From Lysobacter sp. (GTDB taxonomy: Bacteria; Pseudomonadota; Gammaproteobacteria; Xanthomonadales; Xanthomonadaceae): a stretch of DNA of 64,000 nucleotides. How positions within the stretch are numbered: position 1 is the stretch's first letter; every line of letters begins with the position of its first letter. Location of the stretch: NCBI GenBank assembly GCA_019634715.1, contig JAHCAU010000006.1:157445-221444 (forward strand), given 5' to 3'. The notes beneath the pieces are model-generated. The model had not been told where the DNA came from, searched no databases, and saw only the letters and a list, made by a program, of their open reading frames with translations. The position numbers and the translations under genes were made by a program. Of this stretch, positions 37,511-45,511 are shown in pieces.

Positions 37511-38661
37511 TCATGCCCCTCACGGCCCAGCAGTACGCCGATCTGGCGGACTTCAGCTATCGCAATGACTACCCAGTCGGGGTCAGACAGCCGACGAAGG
37601 AGGAGCGCGTACCGATCGGTGGTGTCGATTACAAGATCCTTGAGCATGTCGACAATCCCAGGAACGGCTACCAAGGTTTCATGCTGCAGCGCGTGGACAC
37701 CGGGCAAATCGTGGTGGCCCATCGCGGCACCGAACAGATCGTGCGCGATGGTGTGGTCGTAGATGGGGCGATGGTGCTGAGCCGTACGAATCTGCAGGCC
37801 AACGATGCGATCGCGCTGACCCAAAGGGCAGTGAATCGTGCCGAACAGATTCAACTGATCAAAGGCGTCGCCCCAGAAGTCACTGTCACCGGCCACTCGC
37901 TCGGCGGCACACTGGCGCAGGTCACTGCGCACCACTTCAACTTGCGTGGCGAGACCTTCAATGCCTATGGCTCGGCCAGTCTGGACCGTCCATCCCAGAG
38001 GGCGGCAACACCGTGGTCAACCATGTGATGGCTGCCGATACGGTCAGCGCCGCATCGCCGCACTTTGGTCAGGTGCGCGTGTACGCCGCACCACGGGAAC
38101 TCGAAGTGCTGCAGCAGAGCGGTTACGAGAACAACCGTTCCATGCTGCTCGATCAGCGTGCGCCATTGCTGGCGGTGGGCCGGACGTTCGGCTCGCATTC
38201 GATGCACAACTTCACGAACGTAGATGGCGACGGCCGGCCAGACCGTTCGATCCTGGCTGATCCCCGCGCGCAACAGCTCGCGGCGCAGTTCGATCCGATG
38301 ATCGACAAGTACCGCAACGATGTGGCCCTGATGCGCACCGGCATCACCGCCGCCGCACGCGGACCGTTGGGTGCGATCGAGGATGCGGTGGATCGCGTTC
38401 GGGGGCCGCTCGAACCGGGTGAACCCGCGAGACGTGAACAGCGTTCGGCACCCGCGCCGACACCGCCACAGAGCAAGCCGGCCACGCCGCAGCCCTACGA
38501 TTCGCCACTGTTCGGCCCCGGTGGCTTCCAGGACTTCGGCGACTACGTACCCAAGCCGCAGGACGGCCCGCAAGCGCCGTTGCGCGCGCAATTGCTCAAC
38601 GAGCCGATGTAATGACCCAGTAAAAACCTGCTCAGGTGTAACCTAGACGAAGGAGACACCC

Positions 38662-38976
38662 ATGAGTGCGGTAATGGAAGAAGAGATCAAGCGTTGGACC
38701 GCTCGGCGGAAGTCGCAGCTGGTGCTGGAGATCATCCAGGGCAGGACGAGCGTGTCCGAGGCGAGCCGGCAGTTCGACCTGCCGCCGTCGGAGATCGAGA
38801 GCTGGGTCGACGAGGGCAAGCGCGGGCTGGAGAATGCGTTGCGGGCCAAGCCCGAGGACGTGCGCGAGCAGTACGAGCGCCAGCTCAAGGAGCTGCAGGA
38901 GGCGTACGGCGAGGCGATGCTGGAGTTGCGCGCCAGAAAAAAATTGGCGTCCCTGTTGGGCAAGGACGAGACCTGA
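38662..38976 (+). CDS. IS3-family transposase OrfA
   Basis: 104 residues. An N-terminal helix-turn-helix (WTARRKSQLVLEIIQGRTSVSEASRQFDLPPSEIESWV) should bind the IS ends, and a C-terminal leucine-rich coiled coil (EDVREQYERQLKELQEAYGEAMLELRARKK) should dimerise. AGGAGACACCC precedes the ATG. The A7 run near the end of the gene lets a fraction of ribosomes shift -1 into orfB. The stop overlaps the orfB ATG by one base. Confidence 0.9.
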   Translation: MSAVMEEEIKRWTARRKSQLVLEIIQGRTSVSEASRQFDLPPSEIESWVDEGKRGLENALRAKPEDVREQYERQLKELQEAYGEAMLELRARKKLASLLGKDET

Positions 38977-39794
38977 TGGTTTCACTCCGACAGGGACTGC
39001 TGGCCGAAGGCGTGCGGGTGTCGATGGCGCAGTTGTGTCGATGGTTCGAGCAGCCACGCCGCACGGTGTACTACAAGCCGGTCAAGTGCCCACCCAAGGT
39101 CAGGCCGGAGCTGGCCGGGCCGATCAAGGCGATGATCGAATCGGAACCGTCGTTCGGCTATCGTACGGTGGCGAGCCTGCTGGGCATGAACAAGAACACG
39201 GTACAGCGCGTCTTCCAGCAAATGGGCTGGCAGGTACGCAAGCGCGCGGTCGGGCATCGCCCCCGGGTGCAGGCGTTGCCTTCTGTGGCCGGGCAGGCCA
39301 ACGAGCGATGGGCGACGGACCTGTGCAGGGTGTGGGCTGGCCGGGACGGCTGGCTGAGCCTGGCGCTGGTGATCGACTGCCATACCCGCGAGTTGCTGGG
39401 CTGGCAGTTGTCGCGCAGCGGCAAGGCGACCACGGCGGCGTCAGCATTGGAGCAGGCGTTGATTGCCCGGTTCGGCAGTCTGGCCCCGGCGCCGAAGCCC
39501 TTCCTGCTGCGCTCGGACAATGGCCTGGTCTTCACCAGCCGTGCCTATACGCGGCTGGTGCGCAGCTACGGGCTTCGCCAGGAGTTCATCACGCCGCACT
39601 GCCCGCAGCAGAACGGCATGGTCGAGCGCGTGATCCGGACACTGAAGGAACAGTGCATCAGCCGGCATCGTTTCGAGAGCCTGCCGCACGCCAGCCGTGT
39701 GATCTCGGACTGGATCCAGTTCTACAACCACCGGCGCCCGCATCAGGCGCTGGGCATGAAGACACCCGCTGAGGCGTATGCATTAGCGGCCTGA
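38976..39794 (+). CDS. IS3-family transposase OrfB (DDE integrase core)
   Basis: 272 residues from ATG 38976, and in frame with upstream sequence for an OrfAB fusion. The rve integrase core shows the catalytic triad: Asp in WATDLCRV, Asp in LRSDNGLVF, and Glu in NGMVERVIRTLKE, with the closing YNHRRPHQALGMKTPAEA motif. No frameshift or stop interrupts it, so the element looks complete. Confidence 0.92.
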   Translation: MVSLRQGLLAEGVRVSMAQLCRWFEQPRRTVYYKPVKCPPKVRPELAGPIKAMIESEPSFGYRTVASLLGMNKNTVQRVFQQMGWQVRKRAVGHRPRVQALPSVAGQANERWATDLCRVWAGRDGWLSLALVIDCHTRELLGWQLSRSGKATTAASALEQALIARFGSLAPAPKPFLLRSDNGLVFTSRAYTRLVRSYGLRQEFITPHCPQQNGMVERVIRTLKEQCISRHRFESLPHASRVISDWIQFYNHRRPHQALGMKTPAEAYALAA

Positions 39795-40345
39795 CCTGTG
39801 CAGGAAGTGCTGGGTCATTACACCGACGCACCCCGATGCGCCGATGTACCAGTCGATCCTGCGCCATGTGCAGGCCGAGGACCGCAAGCGCGGGCGCGAG
39901 CCGGACGATGCCAGCGAGCGACTGGCGGCGGGCCTGACCGTGGACGCGAAGGCGCGCGGCCTGCAATCGGTGGCCTTCTTCCAGATGAGTACGGATGGCA
40001 CCCGTGCCTACATGGCCGATACGGCCGATCCATCCACGCCCTGGGCGAGGACAGCCAACGGCGACATCACGACTGCGGTGCGCCAGGATCTGCAGGCCAG
40101 CAGCGACAAGGTGGCAGACATCAACCAGCGGCAGACACCAACGATGACGCCGCCGCAGGACAACCCGACACAGGATGGTCCGGGCCGTGGCCCACGTATG
40201 ACGTAAGCGCTCATCACGGCATCGTACAGATGCAGGACGGATTCAATCCCTACCTTTTTCATTTCAGGCTGAGTCGTCTTGCCAACGAAGATTACCAGCG
40301 CGCGCCCTCGGCGACATGATTCAAAATCGCAGCTGTGGCGCACAA

Positions 40346-40376
40346 GCCCGGGCGCGGAAACACCCCGCGCCCGGGC
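40346..40376. other. GC-rich hairpin between effector end and small gene
   Basis: A perfect 12-bp stem (40346-40357 and 40365-40376, GCCCGGGCGCGG) with a 7-nt loop. It lies just downstream of the small minus-strand gene and downstream of the broken effector. There is no T-run on either side, so it is at most a weak terminator. Confidence 0.5.
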
Positions 40377-40381
40377 ACACC

Positions 40382-40555
40382 TCACGCGGCTTCACCTTCC
40401 AGCGGCACCAGCCGGTTGTGGTCGTCGTACTGCAGGCCGCAGACCATCGCGGCCATGCCGCGCAGGGCGGCCTGGGGGCTGACGCCGGTGGTTTCGCACA
40501 GGGCGATGAACTGCGGGGGGACTTCGACGAGCAGGACGTTGGGCTGCTTGAGCAT
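40382..40555 (-). CDS. Small conserved-looking protein (57 aa)
   Basis: 57 residues: MLKQPNVLLVEVPPQFIALC, then TTGVSPQAALRGMAAMVCGL and a short polar tail. The AAGGA ribosome site is well placed. The helical middle (PPQFIALCETTGVSPQAALRGMAAMVC) resembles short ribbon-helix-helix or plasmid-copy-type proteins, but I cannot assign a family. A truncated copy exists at 36310-36435. The gene lies at the junction of the effector region and the right-hand direct repeat, so it may travel with the repeat. Confidence 0.65.
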   Translation of the reverse strand: MLKQPNVLLVEVPPQFIALCETTGVSPQAALRGMAAMVCGLQYDDHNRLVPLEGEAA

Positions 40556-40708
40556 GACGGCATTCCTTGATTCGCCCGACGCCCACCGTGGGCGCCGTTG
40601 GCGAATCAACAACGCATCGCGCGCAGGCGCGTCAAGGTTTGCACCGCAACTCGCCCCGACCTTGACGCGCCGAGCACGGTGCGACAGTGGGACGACAACG
40701 GGGCACAC
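40489..40708. repeat. 220-bp direct repeat, right copy
   Basis: Right partner of 36369-36588 (offset 4120 bp). It overlaps the 5' end and upstream of the intact small gene, so this copy is probably the original and the left one derived. Recombination between the copies would excise the lipoprotein/effector unit as a circle of about 4.1 kb. Confidence 0.85.
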
Positions 40709-40743
40709 CTCACGATACCGTTTCAGTCGCCGCCTTTGTCTTT

Positions 40744-40840
40744 CGTAGGGCGCATAAGCCGAAGGCATCATGCGCCGTGATGCGTTGCCGATCGCGAAGC
40801 TCCCAAAAGGAGGGGCATGACGCTTCGCTTATGCATCCTG
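40744..40840. repeat. Imperfect palindromic repeat
   Basis: CGTAGGGCGCATAAGCC (40744-40760) is repeated in inverted, imperfect form at about 40815-40840 (CGCTTCGCTTATGCATCC). Again the GTAGGG-type end seen in the other intergenic palindromes. It lies between the small gene and the NACHT gene and forms the right border of the GC-rich part. Confidence 0.55.
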
Positions 40841-40873
40841 CAACAGCTATACGCCTTACGGCTTTTTACAGGC

Positions 40874-43090
40874 TTACTTACTCAATTTTTCCCAAAAGTC
40901 TCGGACGGCTTTCGAATTAGTTAACTTACGCCACCCACTGCTGAGCTCATCACGATCAACTTGCAATCGCACAAATCTCTTCTTTGGCCCTGACGTAGCT
41001 TTGCTTATCTCTTTAAGTACACCGACCTCTAGACCAGTGCGAACAATCAAACCACCAAGCTCACCGCACTCCTCTTCAAAATCCTCTAGCGCAATATCCC
41101 ATAGCTTGACTGATCGACGAACAAACCTTTCAACAACACGAATCAATTCAGGATCTACTTCAAAAAGCCTAGCCGGAGGAGCTTGATTCACAGACTTGGC
41201 ACCATGACGAGAAAGCAATTCGGATATCTCTTCTGGCGCAAATCGTGATCCCGCCCCTCCCTCTTCGACACTCTGGATTACAACACCCTCGAATGTGCTT
41301 TCCATAAAAGATGTTTTACCATCAACTTTTACATCACCGAATTCACATCTTTCGAACACGCATTCATGAAATTGAGAACCGCTCAAGTCCACATGCCAAA
41401 ATCCGCACCCCCTAAATGTCGTTGAATAGAAGACCTTATCCTTCATAACATCGCCTACGAACGCCAAAGCGTCTATAGAAGCGCCTTTGCGCATCTCATT
41501 CATCCAAATGCACAGCAACGCGACCGCATTACTTCTCGAATTGTCCGTCACGCTAGCCCGGTACAATTCAAGATATTTTTCGATCTTCAGCTCCGAATCT
41601 TTTATTGGCAACATCCACTCAATCCAACCCAATATTTCAGGACCCAATTCGGGACCAGAAACGACCTGAGCAAGATCTGTAGCATGCTCGCCCAGCATGA
41701 GCATGGTTACTCTCTTGGCAAAGAAATAGCTGAAGAATCTCTGATGACGAAACTGCGTGTAACGACCTGACGTGGTCAGCGCCCCATGCGTGGCTATGCG
41801 CGCCTTGACCTGATCTATTACATCGGGCTCTAAGCCACAAGCGTTCAGACCTATATCGACAGCAATACTCAACTCATCAGCAGTCAAACGAAATGCTGCA
41901 GACATCCACATTTCTTGCGCGATGGCACCCAGCAGAAGAGCATGCTGCTCTTTCGATAACAAAGGATGACCTTTGTTACTCCCCCACTTCTCCTCTGTTT
42001 CTCGCTTAGTAAATTCCTGAATCAGGTATTCCGCTTGTGCGAATTTGTCTCCGCCACCAGGCAGAGAAATTCCTTCGCCCCCCCCGGCCAGCCACATCTT
42101 TGCAACGCGAGTAAGAAAGAAGGGCTCACTCAACAAGCCTTCATCATCATCGAAGAGGCCAAAAACACCATCGACATCATCACTCGCCTTCCTGCTTCCA
42201 AGTTTTTTGAAAACTTCAACCGCATGCCTCCTTTCCCACGGCGCGAGCCGTATACTTACAGCGGAGTAGGCGCCCGCCTTTGGCCTTAAGTATGACCTAA
42301 TGGCATTTGAGACCTCCTGCATTTCAAAAAAACTCTTCCGAGCAGATAACAAAATCGTACCGGCACCAGCCAGCTGATCTATGAGTTCCGTCACCCTGAT
42401 GAATGAATCTCTCGCGCCTATTCGCGCAACCAGCTCATCAAATCCATCCAGAGCAAGAATCAGCCATCCATTCTGGACAGACACAATTACGTCTCTCTGA
42501 GTGAGTCCAGGAAATACATACGTGTTGTTCAATGAACCTGCGATAGCGTCGTCAATAGTCCCAACATAGCGACCAAGAAGATCGACAGGAAGGATAAGTG
42601 GTCTCGGGTATTCCTCTGGAAAATAGGTACCAGATGCCTCCAAAGCGGCGCTCTCAAGAAAGACAGTCTTTCCCTGACCAGCATCTGCCATAAGTAAAAT
42701 CAGTCGAGTAGACCCGACTTCCTGGGTCTGAATAAAATCAAGAAAATTGTTTTTCGTATCCTCCCAGTTTCTGTTAGGAGAACCCTCCACCTGAGCTGGA
42801 CCATCTACATAAGGGGCAGGACGCTGCTGCGCAAACTGTTCAAGCGAGCGGCGAATTTGTAGCGCGAGCTTAGGCAGACGCAGAATTTCCTTCTGCACGA
42901 ATTTTTTGAGCGGAGTAGCATCCTCGGGATTCCCGCCGCACTCAACAACCACTTCACCCAACCCTGGCCTTTTCTGGAGCTCAAGAATCAGGTCTTCGCC
43001 GTGTCGGCGCATAGCGACAACAGACTGATTAATTTCAAAATCTTCCGGCCTGTCGCACAATGACTTTAGGATATCTGTCCCGGCACTCAT
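40874..43090 (-). CDS. NACHT-type STAND NTPase with pentapeptide-like C-terminal region
   Basis: 738 residues. Residues 1-120 are a helical N-terminal part without recognisable effector domain. The NACHT NTPase follows: Walker A ADAGQGKT (135-142), Walker B LILALDGFDEL (210-220) with the NACHT-type DGFDE, and an LLSAR sensor (247-251). A helical middle (about 290-540) resembles a winged-helix/arm region. Residues 554-600 show pentapeptide-repeat character (FYSTTFRGCGFWHVDLSGSQFHE...). A C-terminal domain of about 130 residues follows. It overlaps the NYN-nuclease gene by 4 bp (ATGA). Bacterial NACHT proteins are mostly phage sensors. The region is visibly A+T-richer than its neighbours, suggesting transfer. 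Defence role inferred. Confidence 0.85.
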   Translation of the reverse strand: MSAGTDILKSLCDRPEDFEINQSVVAMRRHGEDLILELQKRPGLGEVVVECGGNPEDATPLKKFVQKEILRLPKLALQIRRSLEQFAQQRPAPYVDGPAQVEGSPNRNWEDTKNNFLDFIQTQEVGSTRLILLMADAGQGKTVFLESAALEASGTYFPEEYPRPLILPVDLLGRYVGTIDDAIAGSLNNTYVFPGLTQRDVIVSVQNGWLILALDGFDELVARIGARDSFIRVTELIDQLAGAGTILLSARKSFFEMQEVSNAIRSYLRPKAGAYSAVSIRLAPWERRHAVEVFKKLGSRKASDDVDGVFGLFDDDEGLLSEPFFLTRVAKMWLAGGGEGISLPGGGDKFAQAEYLIQEFTKRETEEKWGSNKGHPLLSKEQHALLLGAIAQEMWMSAAFRLTADELSIAVDIGLNACGLEPDVIDQVKARIATHGALTTSGRYTQFRHQRFFSYFFAKRVTMLMLGEHATDLAQVVSGPELGPEILGWIEWMLPIKDSELKIEKYLELYRASVTDNSRSNAVALLCIWMNEMRKGASIDALAFVGDVMKDKVFYSTTFRGCGFWHVDLSGSQFHECVFERCEFGDVKVDGKTSFMESTFEGVVIQSVEEGGAGSRFAPEEISELLSRHGAKSVNQAPPARLFEVDPELIRVVERFVRRSVKLWDIALEDFEEECGELGGLIVRTGLEVGVLKEISKATSGPKKRFVRLQVDRDELSSGWRKLTNSKAVRDFWEKLSK

Positions 43091-43812
43091 AGCTCCCCCA
43101 GCTCCAGAAGGCTAACTCCGACGCGATCCATGTGAGGATCCATACTTACGTTAGATCGAGCATTTCTAATTAGAGAAACATGGACACTCTCATCAGAGCA
43201 AATGCCTGCAGCAAGAACAGCCGGCATGACATCCATGTCAGCCGATAGCACTGCAATCTCACGGATTAGATTGGATTTAGCGGCGCAGTAAAGATCCATA
43301 CTTAAATGAACATCAACCTGCTTTTGTTCTAGTCGTTCAAATCTATCAGCGAACGCCTTATCGCATTGATTGTGCGGACAAGCTTTTTTGTTTCTAGCCC
43401 ATGAAAGTATGCTCTCAGAAGCACAACCTTGAATTCGGCAGCTTCCTGACACCATCTTTGCTCTAAGCCGCTCTGGCTTAGTGCGGATACCTACAGAATG
43501 TGAGATTTTCGCTCGCTTGGATGTATCAACAAGTAAGTAATCGGCAAACTCAAATCGTACCCGCGCGATGACACCATGGGTAGCGATTAGCGACGGGCAC
43601 GCGGACTGGTAGTATTCGAAAGCCTGATCGCGTTCTAATGACGCCACGCCATCAAACCACCATCCACCGTAAGCCCTGACCAAGAGTTCAACTGTCCCAC
43701 TATCACCTTTTATTTTCTTAAATGATTCAATCCAGCTACCCAGCACGTACTTGAGCGCATTTTCGTTACGCAAGTCAGAATTTACATGATCGACAAGTAG
43801 TAACCCGTCCAT
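43087..43812 (-). CDS. NYN/PIN-like putative ribonuclease with a zinc-knuckle insert
   Basis: 241 residues. It opens with LLLVDHVNSDL (Asp8) and ends with a KQVDVHLSMDLYCAAK...LSADMDVMPAVLAAG block (Asp173, Asp192, Asp194). This is the metal-binding acidic pattern of NYN domains (LabA/DUF88 group, PIN-like RNases). Between them is a C-x4-C-x14-C-x4-C set (Cys125, 130, 145, 150; SCRIQGC and KACPHNQC) that could bind zinc or RNA. It starts 16 bp after the nrdJb stop and overlaps the NACHT gene, so the two are one unit: probable nuclease effector plus NTPase sensor. The family call is moderately firm; activity is inferred. Confidence 0.72.
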   Translation of the reverse strand: MDGLLLVDHVNSDLRNENALKYVLGSWIESFKKIKGDSGTVELLVRAYGGWWFDGVASLERDQAFEYYQSACPSLIATHGVIARVRFEFADYLLVDTSKRAKISHSVGIRTKPERLRAKMVSGSCRIQGCASESILSWARNKKACPHNQCDKAFADRFERLEQKQVDVHLSMDLYCAAKSNLIREIAVLSADMDVMPAVLAAGICSDESVHVSLIRNARSNVSMDPHMDRVGVSLLELGEL

Positions 43813-43828
43813 GAATTAAAAACGCTCC

Positions 43829-44611
43829 TCATCCGCATTTGCTATACCCACAATTCAAACAAGTCGCACACCCGTCCATGATCACCACGGCCTTCGCGCT
43901 GCACTTGTGGCACATCGTGGCCGAAGGCGGGAAACTCACGCCTTCGCCGGTGACTTCGATGTCTTCCTGTCGCGATGCGGCTTCGCTCACGTCACTGTTT
44001 TTTTTTGAGCGGTTCTCTTCGTAGGCGCGGCGCTTTTCGGCGATGTGGGCGCGCTGGTGCTCGCTCATTTCGGGGTCGTGCATCAGGCCGATGGTCTTGA
44101 GGTGGTCTTCGACGATCATGCCCAGTTCGGCGACCAGCGAGGGCATGTAGACGCCGCCGGCCTTGTAGTAGCCGCCCTTGGGGTCGAACACGGCCTTCAT
44201 TTCCTCGACCAGGAAGGTGACGTCGCCGCCCTTGCGGAACACGGCGGACATGATGCGCGTCAGCGCGACGATCCACTGGAAATGCTCCATCGACTTGGAG
44301 TTGATGAAGATCTCGAAGGGGCGGCGCTGTTCGTGCTCGGAGCCGGCGTTGAGCACGATGTCGTTGATCGTCACGTACATGGCGTGTTCAACCAGCGGGG
44401 ACTTGATCTTGTAGGTGCTGCCGATCAGCACGTCGGGGCGCTCGATGCGCTCGTGCATCTGGATGACGTCGGCCATGGGCTTGTCGGCGGCCTTGAGCTC
44501 GGCCTCGACGGCGTCGCGCTGGACCGATGCGGCCTGGGCGGCCTCCTTCGCCTTGTCTTCCGGCTTGAGGACGGCGTAACCCTTGATTTTCTTCTCGATC
44601 TTGACGGCCAT
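43829..44611 (-). CDS. NrdJb: TSCPD/zinc-ribbon subunit of B12-dependent ribonucleotide reductase
   Basis: 260 residues. It carries the TSCPD domain found at the C-terminus of one-piece class II reductases (SMEHFQWIVALTRIMSAVFRKGGDVTFLVEEMKAVFDPKGGYY) and a C-terminal cysteine-rich tail (MCHKCSAKAV and CATCLNCGYSKCG), which normally passes electrons to the catalytic subunit. In this genome the enzyme is split: the catalytic part is at 45512-47662, with an H1-like gene between. The same split, NrdJa/NrdJb, is known from Pseudomonas. The NYN-NACHT pair is inserted immediately after its stop without damaging the tail. Confidence 0.85.
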   Translation of the reverse strand: MAVKIEKKIKGYAVLKPEDKAKEAAQAASVQRDAVEAELKAADKPMADVIQMHERIERPDVLIGSTYKIKSPLVEHAMYVTINDIVLNAGSEHEQRRPFEIFINSKSMEHFQWIVALTRIMSAVFRKGGDVTFLVEEMKAVFDPKGGYYKAGGVYMPSLVAELGMIVEDHLKTIGLMHDPEMSEHQRAHIAEKRRAYEENRSKKNSDVSEAASRQEDIEVTGEGVSFPPSATMCHKCSAKAVVIMDGCATCLNCGYSKCG

Positions 44612-44687
44612 GGCGCGATTCCTGGTGATGCGGTTGCGGTCTGCGATGAACGACCTGCCGCCACGGGGCGGCAGGTCGCGATGCGGG

Positions 44688-45341
44688 TCATGTCTTTGCG
44701 GCGGACTTCTTCACGGCCTTGCGGGCGCGGGTGGCCTTCTTGGCGACGGTGCGCTTGGCGGCGCCGACATCGCGGCGGGCCGTGCCCTTGGCCTTGGCGA
44801 CATCGGTCCTGGCGGAGCGGCGCGCGGCGACCACTTTCTTGGCGGCCTTCTTGCGCGCCGTGGTGGCGGTGCGCTTGGTGGCGGCGGCCTTGCGGACGGC
44901 CTTCCTGGTGGCGGCCTTGGCCTTGCGCTCGACCTTGCGTGCGCCGCGCGCGGTGGTGCCGGCGGCCTTCTTCGCCGCGGCTTTCTTCGGCGCAGCCTTC
45001 TTCGGCGCGGCTTTCTTCGCCGGGGCCTTCTTCACGGCCTTCGCGGCGGTCTTCTTGGCCGCCTTTTTGGTGGTCTTCTTCGCGGCCTTCTTCGCCGGCT
45101 TGCCGGTGACCTTGGCCTTCACGGTCTCGACGGCGGCGGCGGCCTTGGCCTTCGCTTCACCGACGACCTCGTCGGCCTTCTTGCGCGCCTTGGTGGCGGC
45201 TTTCTTCGCCTTGCCGACGGCCTTGGTCACGGCCTTGCCGGCGCGGGTGTTGGCGGCGGCTTCGCCGACCTCTTTCGCCTTGTCGGCGACCGCTTCGGCG
45301 GCGTCGGAAATCGCTTCCGCAATCACATTGCCATTGCTCAT
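44688..45341 (-). CDS. Histone H1-like Lys/Ala-rich DNA-binding protein
   Basis: 217 residues. An N-terminal acidic helix (AEAISDAAEAVADKAKEVGEAAANT) is followed by an extremely Lys/Ala-rich region with repeated AKKAA/PKKAA motifs (about 80-130) and a more Arg-rich end. This is the composition of bacterial H1-like nucleoid proteins (AlgP/HrdB-type tails, Hc1/Hc2-like). It probably binds DNA non-specifically. It is sandwiched between the two halves of the split NrdJ on the same strand, which suggests co-transcription but no obvious functional link. The repetitive sequence makes it prone to length variation. Confidence 0.85.
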   Translation of the reverse strand: MSNGNVIAEAISDAAEAVADKAKEVGEAAANTRAGKAVTKAVGKAKKAATKARKKADEVVGEAKAKAAAAVETVKAKVTGKPAKKAAKKTTKKAAKKTAAKAVKKAPAKKAAPKKAAPKKAAAKKAAGTTARGARKVERKAKAATRKAVRKAAATKRTATTARKKAAKKVVAARRSARTDVAKAKGTARRDVGAAKRTVAKKATRARKAVKKSAAKT

Positions 45342-45476
45342 GGGGATTCCTCGTCAGGGACGACGGGCGGAGTGCCCGTCAATGAAAATGTAGCGCGATT
45401 GTCGGTGCGTGGCGCGGGCCGGCATGCGGCGGGCGACGGACGGAAAGCGGTGCGGTTCGGCTTGCCCCCATCCCGG

Positions 45477-45500
45477 CCTTCCCCCGCGTGCGGGGGAAGG
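45477..45500. other. Hairpin downstream of nrdJ
   Basis: A perfect 11-bp stem (CCTTCCCCCGC/GCGGGGGAAGG) with a 2-nt loop, 11 bp after the nrdJ stop on the transcribed strand. There is no clear T-run, so it may be a processing or attenuation hairpin, or a REP-type unit, rather than a strong terminator. Confidence 0.5.
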
Positions 45501-45511
45501 AGAACAGCAGG

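Larger units (their letters stand above)
38608..39822 (+). mobile_element. IS3-family insertion sequence (1215 bp)
   Basis: Ends are a perfect 13-bp inverted repeat, TGTAATGACCCAG (38608-38620) and its complement (39810-39822). A 4-bp target duplication CCGA flanks it (38604-38607 and 39823-39826). Inside are orfA and orfB in the IS3 arrangement with an A7 slippery run (38937-38943) suited to -1 frameshifting into an OrfAB transposase. Both frames are intact, so the element may be active and recently inserted. The left end supplies the stop codon of the interrupted effector. Confidence 0.92.
37513..40206 (+). pseudogene. Class-3-lipase X-T4SS effector, broken by a frameshift and an IS insertion
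   Basis: The N-terminal part (37513 to about 37985) is a lipase with VVAHRGTE and the nucleophile elbow GHSLGG (Ser129). Near 37985 the frame shifts by -1: the +1 frame ends at 38028, while PEGGNTVVNHVMAADTVSAASPH continues in the next frame to 38609. There an IS element interrupts it. After the IS, 39827-40206 encodes a typical XVIPCD (THPDAPMYQSILRHVQAEDRKRG then GLQSVAFFQMSTDG). Deleting the IS and one CCGA copy rejoins codons ...NEP-THPDAPMYQ... in one frame. The gene was a membrane-attacking secreted effector and is now inactive unless the frameshift is an assembly error. Confidence 0.82.

Noticed and set aside
37975..38015. Programmed frameshift in the lipase effector
   Set aside because: No slippery heptamer or conserved stimulator is visible, and the gene is also broken by an IS, so decay (or a sequencing error) is the simpler explanation.
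38608..39822. IS element ending at the TGACCCAG/CTGGGTCA core (38613-39818)
   Set aside because: The inverted repeat extends to TGTAATGACCCAG, and only the wider limits give a 4-bp target duplication that restores the interrupted reading frame.
44688..45341. The Lys/Ala-rich ORF as low-complexity artefact
   Set aside because: Kept as a gene: it has a defined start, an acidic non-repetitive N-terminal helix and the composition of known H1-like proteins.
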